A DNA stretch of 64,000 nucleotides, taken from Chersky-840 sp963848335. Its GTDB lineage: Bacteria; Actinomycetota; Acidimicrobiia; Acidimicrobiales; UBA8190. Every line of letters begins with the position of its first letter. The stretch's first letter is position 1. This document shows positions 17,341 through 26,364 of this stretch, piece by piece. The position numbers and the translations under genes are program-made. The stretch covers positions 1,116,001 through 1,180,000 of the forward strand of contig CAWKDD010000001.1 of assembly GCA_963848335.1 (NCBI GenBank), in the 5' to 3' direction. The notes beneath the pieces were generated by a model, which was not told the origin of the DNA, ran no database searches, and saw only the letters and a list, made by a program, of their open reading frames with translations.

Positions 17341-18858
17341 ATGACCCCGAGGAATACCCCGAGCCGCGCCCTGGGGTCAGGGGTCACCCCCGTGGTCGCT
17401 CCGGCCCCCGCATGGGATCATCGCCTCATCCCCGAACACGCCGAACCGGCCGAGCCCACCGTGTCCCTCCCGCCGCCCCCGGCCCCGCCGTCGCCTGCAG
17501 CCCCACCTGCACCCCCACCTCCGCCAACGGCCGGCAGGGACGGGACATACGGGACGGACGGTAATCCTGCACCCTCGCACCACGTCCACCGTCGGGCCTG
17601 GTGGCGGGCGCCGAGGGTCCGCGGGCCCCTGCGGCGCAGCACGTCCGACCGGATGGCCGGCGGCGTCGCGGGCGGCCTGTCGGCGCGGTTCGGCATCGAC
17701 GCCAACCTCATCCGGTTCGCGTTCATCCTGGTGGCCATCGGGGCCGGGACCGGGCTGGCCGCCTACGTCGTGGCGTGGCTCGTCATCCCGGCCGAGGGGA
17801 CGTCGACGTCGATCGGTCGCCGGGCCCTGGCCGACCGTCGCACCGTGGCGGTGGCCCTGGCCTTCATCACGGCACTGGCCGCGGTCCTCCTGGTGCTCGC
17901 CGCCGTCGGCCTCAACTTCGCCGCCAACCTGATCTGGCCGGTCTCGATCGCGGTGGGGGGCCTGGTGATCGTGTGGCGCGGCGCCGACGCCGAGGAGCGG
18001 GCCCACCTGAGCGAGCTCATGGGGCGGGCCCCGCTCATCGGGTCCACCGAGCACCGCACCCGGCGCGACACCATCGCCCGCGTCGTGGTCGGGGTGGTGC
18101 TGGTTGCCACCGGCCTCGGTGTCCTGGTGGCCTCAGCCCATCCCACCCTCGCCACGGTCAGAGTGGTGATCGCCGCCAACGTGGTCATCGTCGGGTTCCT
18201 CGTCGTGTTCGGTCCCTGGTGGCTCCGCCTGGCGCGCGACCTGGCGGTGGAGCGCCGCGAGCGGGTGCGCAACGAGGAGCGGGCCAACATGGCGGCCACG
18301 GTGCACGACTCGGTGCTCCAGACGCTGGCGCTCATCCAGCGTGCCGCCGGCGACCAGGGTGAGGTGACGCGTCTGGCCCGGGCCCAAGAACGCGAGCTGC
18401 GGGCCTGGTTGTTCGAGGGACGGTCCCCGGGGTCGCTCCACCACAGCGAGGTGACGACCGTCGCCCAGGCGGTGTCGGTGATCGAGCGCGACGTCGAGGC
18501 CAGCCACCGCGTGGCGGTGGAGACGGTGGTCGTCGGCGACTGCGAGCTGAACGGGGAGCTGCGGGCACTGCTGGCGGCGGGCCGCGAGGCCACGGTGAAC
18601 GCGGCGACGTGGTCGGGCGCCTCGGTGGTCCGATCTTCGTGGAGGTCGAGGCGGCCCAGGTGTCGGTATTCGTGCGCGACCGGGGCCAGGGCTTCGACCC
18701 CGACGCGGTGGGACAGGACCGTCGCGGGCATCGCCGAGTCCATCCGGGCCCGCATGACCCGCCACGGCGGGACCGCCGTCATCCGCAGCGTGCCGGGACA
18801 GGGGACCGAGGTCGAGCTGGTCATGCCCAGGACGGGAGCGGGTCGTGAACGAGACTGA
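17341..18858 (+). CDS. PspC-domain sensor histidine kinase, NarL/LiaS type (two compensating frameshifts)
   Basis: A sensor kinase of about 505 residues. A Pro-rich leader precedes a PspC domain (DRMAGGVAGGLSARFGIDAN) and several membrane segments. The HisKA_3 helix follows, with the phospho-accepting His in MAATVHDSVLQTLALIQRAA, and then an HATPase domain. The ATP-lid region reads out of frame between about 18628 and 18750; the alternate frame there gives VSVFVRDRGQGFDPDAV, the expected D-x-G-x-G box. A one-base deletion near 18628 and a one-base insertion near 18728 restore the frame. The start could be ATG 17341 or GTG 17461. It overlaps the response regulator and senses envelope stress by family analogy. 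Confidence 0.82.
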   Translation: MTPRNTPSRALGSGVTPVVAPAPAWDHRLIPEHAEPAEPTVSLPPPPAPPSPAAPPAPPPPPTAGRDGTYGTDGNPAPSHHVHRRAWWRAPRVRGPLRRSTSDRMAGGVAGGLSARFGIDANLIRFAFILVAIGAGTGLAAYVVAWLVIPAEGTSTSIGRRALADRRTVAVALAFITALAAVLLVLAAVGLNFAANLIWPVSIAVGGLVIVWRGADAEERAHLSELMGRAPLIGSTEHRTRRDTIARVVVGVVLVATGLGVLVASAHPTLATVRVVIAANVVIVGFLVVFGPWWLRLARDLAVERRERVRNEERANMAATVHDSVLQTLALIQRAAGDQGEVTRLARAQERELRAWLFEGRSPGSLHHSEVTTVAQAVSVIERDVEASHRVAVETVVVGDCELNGELRALLAAGREATVNAATWSGASVVRSSWRSRRPRCRYSCATGARASTPTRWDRTVAGIAESIRARMTRHGGTAVIRSVPGQGTEVELVMPRTGAGRERD

Positions 18859-19535
18859 GAACCCCGAGACAGGACCTCGAGCCAAGGTGCGCGTGTTCCT
18901 GGTCGACGACCACCACCTCTTTCTCTCCGGAGTGCGCGCCGAGCTCGGTGACGCCGTCGAGGTGGTGGGGGACGCCGACGAGGTGGGTGCCGCCATCGAG
19001 CTGATCGGCGAGCGCGTTCCCGACGTCGTCCTCGTCGACGTCCACATGCCCGACGGTGGTGGGCAGGCGGTGATCGAGGCCGTCGGTCGCTCCCATCCCG
19101 AGGTGCGTTTCCTGGCCCTGTCGGTGTCCGACGCCGCCGAGGACGTCATCGGGGTCATCAGGGCCGGGGCGCGGGGATATGTCACCAAGACCATCTCGGG
19201 GCCCGAGCTCACCGACGCCGTCGAGCGTGTGGCCGACGGTGACGCCGTGTTCTCGCCGCGCCTGGCGGGGTTCGTGCTCGACGCCTTCGCGTCGGACCCC
19301 GGTGCCGCCGGTGGCGCCGTTCCGTCCTTCGACCCCGAGCTCGACCAGCTCACGCCCCGCGAGCGCGAGGTGCTGCGGCTGATCGCCCGCGGCTATGCCT
19401 ACAAGGAAGTGGCGCGTCGAGCTGTCGATCTCGGTCAAGACGGTGGAGAGCCATGTCTCCGCGGTACTGCGCAAGCTCCAGCTGTCGAGCCGCCACCAGC
19501 TGACGCGGTGGGCGTCGGAGCGCCGGCTGCTCTGA
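18845..19535 (+). CDS. NarL/FixJ-family response regulator (one frameshift)
   Basis: A two-component regulator of about 229 residues, partner of the overlapping PspC kinase. The receiver domain starts VRVFLVDDHHLFLSGVRAEL; the phospho-acceptor Asp is in VPDVVLVDVHMPDGG and the Lys in GYVTKTISGPEL. The LuxR-type helix-turn-helix starts QLTPREREVLRLIARGYAYK. The frame then shifts by one near 19418: the other frame continues SISVKTVESHVSAVLRKLQL and stops at 19535. The extra base lies in the sequence CG-T-CGAG. GTG 18845 overlaps the kinase's last codons. Likely regulates envelope-stress genes, including the divergent LiaF-like gene. Confidence 0.85.
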
Positions 19536-19567
19536 AGCCCCCGGAGGACCGGACCCGAGCGGTCCGG

Positions 19568-20404
19568 TCAGGGGTCGCGCCGGACCATGAGCATCCCGCC
19601 GATCACCAGTGCGCCCACCGCGTAGGCGCACAGGACGGCGAAGCCGTGCCAGAACGGGAACGCCGGCAGGAATGAATCGTGCGCGCCCTGCGACGTCGTG
19701 CTCGTCATGGCGGCACCGATGGTGGCGGGAAGGTACCTGCCGATGGGCTGCCCGATCTTGGCGGGGAAGGCGGAGTCGACGAGGGGCAGGATGAGCAGGA
19801 TGGCCACGAAGGTGGTGATGGTGCCGGCGGTGTGCCGGATGATGGCGGCCAGGCCCAGCGCCAAGAGCCCCAGCACGGTGAGGAACAGTCCGCCGCCGAT
19901 CACGGCGCGCAGCACCTCGTGCTGCGACAGGGTGGCCGTCGGGGCCGAGCCCGACAGGATGGACTGACCCACGAAGAAACAGGCGAAGGACACGGCCTCG
20001 CTCACGACGAACGCCACCACGCCGAACACGACCGCCTTGGCGCCGAGCACCACGGGACGGCGCGGGACGGCCGCGAAGGTGGCCCGGATGGAACCCGACC
20101 CGTACTCGGCGCTCATGGTGAGCCCCCCGAGGACGCCCATGGCGAGCTGCCCGAACAGGAGCCCCGTGAGGCTGATGCTGGTGGGGTCGAACAGCGCCCG
20201 GTCGACGAAGCCGCCGTTGCGCCAGTTCGAGGCCTCGCTGGAGCAGGCCAGGATGCCGACGCCGAGGCCGAGCACTACGGTGGCGAGCACGCACCACGCC
20301 GTGGAGCGCACCGTGCGGATCTTGGTCCACTCCGAGCGCAAGGCCCCCGAGAAGCGGTAGTGCCCGGGCGGGAGCGCCCTGAAGGCGGGGGTGGCGGCGA
20401 CCAT
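19568..20404 (-). CDS. ABC-2 type transporter permease
   Basis: A 278-residue permease, intact. It begins with a short cytoplasmic segment (SGALRSEWTKIRTVRSTAWC), which is the usual S-E-x-x-K-x-x-T lead of actinobacterial ABC-2 permeases, and has six hydrophobic segments. It ends in VRRDP. Its ATG (20404) shares one base with the stop of the ATPase gene (TGATG), so translation is coupled. With that ATPase it forms a homodimeric exporter. The frequent role of such pairs is drug, lipid or peptide export; cargo cannot be inferred here. Confidence 0.88.
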   Translation of the reverse strand: MVAATPAFRALPPGHYRFSGALRSEWTKIRTVRSTAWCVLATVVLGLGVGILACSSEASNWRNGGFVDRALFDPTSISLTGLLFGQLAMGVLGGLTMSAEYGSGSIRATFAAVPRRPVVLGAKAVVFGVVAFVVSEAVSFACFFVGQSILSGSAPTATLSQHEVLRAVIGGGLFLTVLGLLALGLAAIIRHTAGTITTFVAILLILPLVDSAFPAKIGQPIGRYLPATIGAAMTSTTSQGAHDSFLPAFPFWHGFAVLCAYAVGALVIGGMLMVRRDP

Positions 20405-21342
20405 CAGTGCCGGAGCTCGGTGGCATCGGCGGCGGTGCCCTCCTCGGCCCGGAACTCGACGCTCTCGTGGGTCAGCTCCATGAACGCCTCTTCGAGCGAG
20501 GCCGCTTGGGGAGCCAGCTCGTGCAGGGTGATGCCGAGGGCGGCGGCGAGATCCCCGATGGCGGGGGCGGCGAGCCCGTTGACGACGAGGGCCTCGTCCG
20601 GCTCGACATGGACGCGCCCCCCGGCCGCGACCATGGCGGCGTTGAGCGGTTCGGGCGTCGGGGTCCGCACCCGCACCGAGGCCCCCGAGCTCTGGGCCAC
20701 GAAGTCGGCCACGGGCTGATCGGCGATGAGCTTGCCGCGACCGATCACGACGAGGTGGTCGGCGGTGAGCGCCATCTCGCTCATGAGATGGCTGGAGACG
20801 AACACGGCGCGGCCCTCCGCCGCCAGGCGCTTGAGCAGCGTTCCGCACCCACAGGATGCCCTCGGGGTCGAGGCCGTTGATGGGCTCGTCGAAGAGGAGC
20901 ACGCCGGGGTCACCGAGGAGCGCAGCGGCGATGCCGAGCCGCTGGGTCATGCCCAGGGAGAACTTCCCGGCCCGCTTGCGGGCCACCCCGCCAGCCCGAC
21001 GAGCTCGAGAAGCTCGTCGACGCGCGTGGCGGGGATGTCGTTGGTCTGGGCCAGCGCCCACAGATGGTTGTAGGCGCTGCGTCCGGGGTGCACCGCCTTG
21101 GACTCGAGGAGCCCGCCCACCTCGCGCAGTGGCCAGGGCAGGTCGTGGTAGCGGCGCCCGTCGACCGTGACGCTGCCGCCGTCGGGCCGGTCGAGCCCCA
21201 TCACCATGCGCATGGTGGTGGACTTGCCCGACCCGTTGGGGCCCAGGAAGCCCGTGACCTGGCCGGGCCGGACGTCGAAGGACAGGCCGTCGACGGCCAG
21301 GGTGGCGCCGTAGCGCTTGGTCAGTCCTCGGGCCTCGATCAC
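20404..21342 (-). CDS. ABC transporter ATP-binding protein (two frameshifts)
   Basis: The ATPase of the exporter, about 312 residues. The start is GTG 21342 giving VIEARGLTKRYGATLAVDGL. Walker A is GFLGPNGSGKSTTMRM, the signature is KFSLGMTQRLGIAAAL, Walker B is VLLFDEPINGLDPEG, and the H-loop is in AVFVSSHLMSEMALTADHL. The C-terminal extension is of the drug-export DrrA-like kind. Frameshifts occur near 20990, where a run of C is one base short, and near 20845, where one base is extra. The motifs from three frames join into one normal protein. Confidence 0.85.
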
Positions 21343-21466
21343 GCGCTGCCACCTGGTCGCCGGAAGACCGCGCCGGTGCGGGCGCACGCCGGGGCGGCGC
21401 GGTCCCGGTCAGCGTAGGCCATGGGCGCGCGTCCCCATCGTCGAGCGCGGCCCGATCCGGGGGGCC

Positions 21467-22267
21467 TCAGCGCTGGTGGGGGTGGCCGCCCCGGAAGAAC
21501 CGGTCGAAGAGGCCGTCCACGCCCGCGCCGTGCAGCGTCATGCCGCCGTCGACGACGATGGTCTGTCCCGTGACGAAGCGGGCCAGGTCCGAGCACAGGA
21601 ACATCACGACGTCGGCCACGTCCTCGGGCTCGCCCACCCGCGCCGCGGGGGTCATGCGGCCGTAGTGCGCGTCGGCATCGGGAACGATCTCGAGCAGGGG
21701 CCGCGTGAGGTTGGTGCGGATCATGCCCGGCGCCACGGCGTTGACCCGGATGACCGGGCCGTACTCGAGCGCGGCCGACGCCGTGAGGGCGATCACGCCG
21801 GCCTTGGCGGCCGAGTACGGGGTCTCGCCCGCCGAGGGCCGGGTGGCGCTGATCGACGCCGTGCTCACCACGGCGCCGCCGCCTCCCGCCAGCAGGTGGG
21901 GGACACCGGCCCGCATGCCGTTGAACACCCCGGTCAGGTTGAGGCGCACGATGCGGTCCCACTCGTCGGGGTCCCAGTCCGGCCAGACCGGCCATGGTGC
22001 TGCCGCCGGCGTTGTTGACGAGGATCGACAGTCCCCCGAGCCTGCCCACCGCCGTGTCGACGGCGGCGCGCAGTGCCGTCGGCGTCGGTCACGTCCACGG
22101 CCAGGGCCACGCCGTCGACCTCCTCGGCGGTCTCCTTGGCGCTGTCGCCGTCGATGTCGAGAACGGCCACCGTCGGCCCCTTCGGCGGCGAAGCGCCGGC
22201 ACACGGCGCGGCCGATGCCCGAACCGCCCCCGGTCACCACGGCGCGTCGCCCCTCGAGCAGGCCCAT
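21467..22267 (-). CDS. Short-chain dehydrogenase/reductase (three frameshifts)
   Basis: A 266-residue-scale SDR. The NAD(P)-binding loop is VVTGGGSGIGRAVCRRFAAE; NNAG appears in another frame (LSILVNNAGGSTMAG). The catalytic Ser is in STASISATRPS and Tyr/Lys in YSAAKAGVIAL; the C-terminal VTGQTIVVDGGMTLHG is typical. Single-base shifts near 22175, 22080 and 21985 break the frame. Its ATG is one base after the stop of the acyl-CoA ligase gene, so they form an operon and may act on the same acyl substrate pathway. Cofactor preference is not clear. Confidence 0.83.
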   Translation of the reverse strand: MGLLEGRRAVVTGGGSGIGRAVCRRFAAEGADGGRSRHRRRQRQGDRRGGRRRGPGRGRDRRRRHCAPPSTRRWAGSGDCRSSSTTPAAAPWPVWPDWDPDEWDRIVRLNLTGVFNGMRAGVPHLLAGGGGAVVSTASISATRPSAGETPYSAAKAGVIALTASAALEYGPVIRVNAVAPGMIRTNLTRPLLEIVPDADAHYGRMTPAARVGEPEDVADVVMFLCSDLARFVTGQTIVVDGGMTLHGAGVDGLFDRFFRGGHPHQR

Positions 22268-22268
22268 G

Positions 22269-24072
22269 TCAGCCGATCTCCTCGGACGGCACGTCCTCGC
22301 CGGGCTGACCGGGCCCGACGAGGTGGTCGCGCAGCTCGCGTTTCAAGACCTTGCCCTGGGGGTTGCGGGGCAGGGGTTCGGAGCGGAACCAGATGTGGGT
22401 CGGCACCTTGAACCCGGCCAACCGCTCCTGGACGTGGCGGGCGAGCTCCTCGGCGGTCACCTTGGTGCCGGGGCGCAGCACCACGGCCGCGCCCACCTCC
22501 TCGCCCAGGACGTCGTGGGGTACGCCGATGACCGCCGCGTCGGCCACGGCCGGATGTTCGAACAAGGCCGCCTCGACCTCCACCGAGTACACGTTCTCCC
22601 CGCCCCGGATGACCATGTCCTTGGCCCGGTCCACGATGTAGACGAAGCCGTCGTCGTCGATGCGGGCCACGTCTCCGGAGTGCAGCCATCCCCGGGTGAA
22701 GGTGGCCGCCGGTGGCCTCGGGCTTGTTCCAGTAGCCGCGCACGACGTTGGGCCCCTTGATCCACAGCTCGCCGGTGACGTCGGGCGCCGGCGGGCAGGT
22801 CGTCGGTGGGCTCCTCGCCGTCGAAGCCGTCGGGCACCACCCGCGACGTCGCACACCGGGACGGGCGGGCCCACGCTGTCGGGCCTGCGCACGTAGTCGT
22901 CGCCGGTGTTCATCGTGGTCACCGACGACGTCTCGGTGAGCCCGTAGCCGTTGGAGGGCGCGCTCACCGGGAAGTGCTCCTTGATGCGGCGCACGAGATC
23001 GGGAGGGGCCGGGGCGCCGCCGTAGGCGACGGACCGCACCGAAGAGGTGTCGCGCGCCGGCGAAGCTGGGGGAGTCGATGACCTGCATGACCATGGCGGG
23101 GACCCCCCCGAAGGTCACGATCCGCTCGCGCTCGATGAGCTCGAGGGCCCGCTCGGGATCCCAGTGGTGCATCATCACGAGCTTGTTGCCGGCCGCGGTG
23201 TTCGCCACCAGGATCGAATGGCATCCCGTGGCGTGGAACAGCGGCACCGACAGCAGGTAGGCGCCGGGACCGCCCTGCTCGGCGTCGCCCGGGCCCGCGC
23301 CGGCTCGGCGAGCGCAGGCCGGCCCGGGTGTTGAGGAAGAACAGGCTCATCAGGTTGGTGCCCATGTTGCGGTGCGTGCCCACCGCCCCCTTGGGCTTCC
23401 CGGTCGTGCCCGAGGTGTAGAAGATGGTGGCGTCGTCCTCGGGGTCGATGGTCACGTCGGGCAGGGTCGACGTCGGCGCCGGGGTGCCCACCAGCTCGGC
23501 GAAGGAGACGACGGGTACGGGTGCATCGGGCAGGCGGCGGCACCTCGGTGCGGTCCTCGTGGGTGACCACCACCGCCCGCAGGTCGGGGAGCTCGGCCAG
23601 GTGCGGCGTCAGGCGCTCGAGGCGCGCCGCGTCGACGAAGGCGACCTTGGTGCCCGAGTCGGCCAGTCCGTAGTGGAGCTCGGGGCTCGTCCACCACGCG
23701 TTGAGCGGCACGACCACGCCGCCGGCCACGGCCGCGCCCCAGAACGCCATGGCCCACTCGGGGAGGTTGCGCATGGCGATGGCGACCCGGTCGCCGAGCT
23801 CGACGCCGAAGCGGCTGCGCAGCCCACCGGCGATGGCGGCCGCGATGCGGAAGTGCTCCTCGTAGGTGGTGCGCTCGTCCTCGTAGACGAGATAGTCGGT
23901 GTCGCCGTGCCCGCGGGACAGCTCGAGGATCACGCGCAGGTTGGCCGGGCAGTTCTTCCACACCCGGGTGGAGACGCCCCGGATCTCGACGTCTTCCATC
24001 TCGAACATCTGCCCCGGCGCGGTGATGGTCCGCGGTCGCCTCCTCGATCGACATGGAGGGGGTGTCGGGCAT
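22269..24072 (-). CDS. AMP-forming acyl-CoA synthetase (many frameshifts)
   Basis: An acyl/aryl-CoA ligase of about 600 residues in at least six pieces. It starts at ATG 24072 with AAGGAG upstream. Landmarks in order: RVAIAMRNLPEWAMAFWGAA, the AMP-binding P-loop TIFYTSGTTGKPKGAVGTHR, SVPLFHATGCHSILVA, the adenine site SNGYGLTETSS, the hinge block DGFVYIVDRAKDMVIRGGEN, and NPQGKVLKREL with the catalytic Lys near the C-terminus. It converts a carboxylic acid, ATP and CoA to acyl-CoA. Neighbouring SDR and the nearby hydratase fit a fatty-acid or aromatic-acid degradation role. Shifts are near 24035, 23540, 23300, 23045, 22850, 22790 and 22710. Confidence 0.83.
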
Positions 24073-24103
24073 CGGTGGAGTCTCCTTGTGGGCGTCGGCG
24101 GGC

Positions 24104-25162
24104 TCAGCGCGCGCCGGCTCGGGTGGCCAGGGGCCGACGGCGACGCCAGGCGTCCGCGACCGGCGGGGGCGTCCATCCCGCGTCGGAGGGGTCGACGGTG
24201 GTGCCCGGGAGCGACGACGGCGTCGATCCGGTCCAGGACCTCGTCGGTCAGGGTGACCTCGAGCGCCCCCAGGGTGCCGGTCATCTGCTCCATGGTGCGG
24301 GGGCCGATGATGGCCGAGGTCACGGCGGGATGGGTGAGCACGAAGGCCAGGGCCAGGTGGGTGAGGGGCACACCGGCATCGGCCGCCACCTCGACGAGGG
24401 ACTCGACCACCTCGAGCTTGGCGGCCACCTCGGGACGCGACGGCGAGAACCGGTCGGGCACGCGGCTGGCCCGGCCGCCCGTCGGGCAGGGGGGCGTCCT
24501 TGCGGTAGCGGCCCGTGAGCCAGCCCGCCGTTGAGGGGGCTCCACACGATGACCCCCATGCCGTAGCGCTGGCAGGCGGGCAAGCACGGCGGCCTCGACG
24601 CCCGCGGGCCAGGATCGAGTACGGCGGCTGCTCGCACTCGAAGCGCTCCCGGCCCGCGGCGTTCGGCCACCCAGTGCGACTCCACGATGAGGTCGGCCGG
24701 GAACGTCGAGCATCCGATGGCCCGCACCTTGCCCTGGTGCACCAGGTCCGACAGGGCGCCCAAGGTGTCGTCGATGTCACAGGTGGGGTCGGGCCGGTGG
24801 ATCTGGTAGAGGTCGATCCAGTCGGTCCGCAGTCGCTTCAGGCTCGACTCGACCTCGCGCATGATCCAGCGCCGGGAGTTTCCCGACATGTTGGGATCGG
24901 CGCCCATGGGGGCGTGGACCTTGGTGGCCAGGATCACGCCGTCGCGGCGCCCACCGGCCAGGGCCTTGGCCACGATCTCCTCGGACTCCCCACCGGAGTA
25001 GACATCGGCGGTGTCGATGAAGTTGATCCCGGCTTCGAGCGCGGCGTGGACGATGCGCACGCAGTCGTCGTGATCGGGGTTCCCCCAGGCGCCGAACATC
25101 ATCGCCCCGAGGCACAGCGGGGACACCCGCATGCCGGTGCGACCGAGGGTGCGCAGGTCCAT
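24104..25162 (-). CDS. Aldo/keto reductase (several frameshifts)
   Basis: An aldo/keto reductase of about 350 residues. It starts at ATG 25162, with AAAGGAAG upstream, as MDLRTLGRTGMRVSPLCLGA. The catalytic set is visible: Asp and Tyr in NFIDTADVYSGGESEEIVAK, Lys in VILATKVHAP, His in WIDLYQIHRPDPT. The C-terminal half reads across all three frames: VIVWSPLNGGL, then SRPEVAAKLEVVESLVEVAA, then HPAVTSAIIGPRTMEQMTGT. At least four shifts lie between 24700 and 24200. The stop at 24104 is in the frame that also gives P-L-A-T-R-A-G-A-R. Substrate unknown. Confidence 0.82.
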
Positions 25163-25194
25163 GGGCTTCCTTTCGTTCGGGGGCCGATCGACGC

Positions 25195-25798
25195 CTATCG
25201 GTCCGCGCCGGGGGCTGTCGCGCCCGCCGCTGGGGACACCGGGGAAGGCTCCGATGGCGTGAGGGGCGGGGCGAAGACGGTGCTGCGGTAGTAGGCCAGC
25301 TCGGCCACCGACTCGACGCACGTCGTCGAGGGCGCGGTGCGCGGTCTTCTTGGCCGGGGCCTTGGCCAGGACGCCGGGGTACCAGCGCCGGCACAGCTCC
25401 TTCACGGTGGAGACGTCGACCGACCGGTAGTGGAGCCAGTTCTCGATGTCGGGGAGCTGCGCGGCCAGGAACCGGCGGTCGGTCCCGATGGAGTTGCCGC
25501 ACAGCGGGACCGTTCCCTTGGCCGGGACGTGCTGCTTGAGGAACTCCAGGGTCTGGCGGCCGGCTTCCTCGAGGGTCAGAGTCGAGGCCTCGATCGCCGC
25601 CAGCAGGCCCGATCGGGTGTGCATCTCCCGCACCACGGGCTCCATGGCCTCGAGCTGCTCGGCCCCGGCGTGCACCACGAGGTCGGGCCCTTCGGCGACC
25701 ACGGCCAGGTCGTCGTCGGTGACGAGGGTGGCGATCTCGACGATGACGTGGCGAGCCGGGTCGAGCCCCGTCATCTCGAGGTCCATCCATACGAGCAC
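25195..25798 (-). CDS. orn: Oligoribonuclease (one frameshift)
   Basis: A DEDDh 3'-5' exoribonuclease that degrades 2-5-nt RNAs to nucleotides. It starts at 25798 as MLVWMDLEMTGLDPARHVIV with the D-x-E motif. The second block is CGNSIGTDRRFLAAQLPDIE, and the last is KKTAHRALDDVRES with the catalytic His and Asp. The frame shifts just after this block near 25319, where one extra base lies in the sequence CG-T-CGAG. The other frame continues VAELAYYRSTVFAP and stops at 25195. The protein is about 200 residues, normal for Orn. Actinobacteria carry Orn widely, so it is expected chromosomal content. Confidence 0.92.
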
Positions 25799-25883
25799 CC
25801 GAGGGATGCTACCGGTGGACGCGCAGGCCTCCCCGGGCCGGCGTTCGGGCGCTCCCCGCGGCGCGGGACGATAGGGTCATGCG

Positions 25884-26328
25884 GTGCTCGAGGTGCCCCT
25901 CGTCCTCCTCGACCCCGACCTGCCCGTGCCTTCGTACGCGCGCCACGGCGATGCCGGGGCCGACCTCCACGCACGAGAGGACGCCGTGCTCGCTCCCGGC
26001 GGAGGACGGGCGCTCGTGCCCACCGGCGTCGCCCTGGCCCTCCCTCCGGGCTACGCCGGCTTCGTGCAGCCCAGGAGCGGGCTGGCCCTGCGCCACGGCG
26101 TGACCTGTCTCAACACCCCGGGTCTCATCGACGCCGGGTACCGCGACGAGCTGCGGGTCCTCCTCGTCAACACCGACCCCTCGACCCCCTACGAGGTCCA
26201 CCGGGGCGACCGCATCGCCCAGCTCGTCATCCAGGCCGTGGAGGAGGCCAAGTTCGTCGAGGTCGGCCGAGGGTGAGCTGCCCGACTCCGCCCGGGGTCT
26301 GGGTGGCTTCGGCCACACCGGCCGATGA
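25884..26328 (+). CDS. dut: dUTP diphosphatase (frameshift before motif 5)
   Basis: A trimeric dUTPase that hydrolyses dUTP to dUMP. Motif 1 is ARHGDAGADLHA, motif 2 is VQPRSGLALRHG, motif 3 is NTPGLIDAGYRDELRVLLVN, and motif 4 is VHRGDRIAQLVIQ. The annotated frame stops at 26276, before motif 5. One extra G near 26263 explains this: the next frame gives ELPDSARGLGGFGHTGR and stops at 26328, supplying the flexible motif 5 that closes over the nucleotide. With that correction the length is normal, about 147 residues. Divergent from oligoribonuclease. Confidence 0.92.
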
Positions 26329-26364
26329 CCGCGCCGGCGCCGGCCGGGTCGAGGCGGGCCGGTG

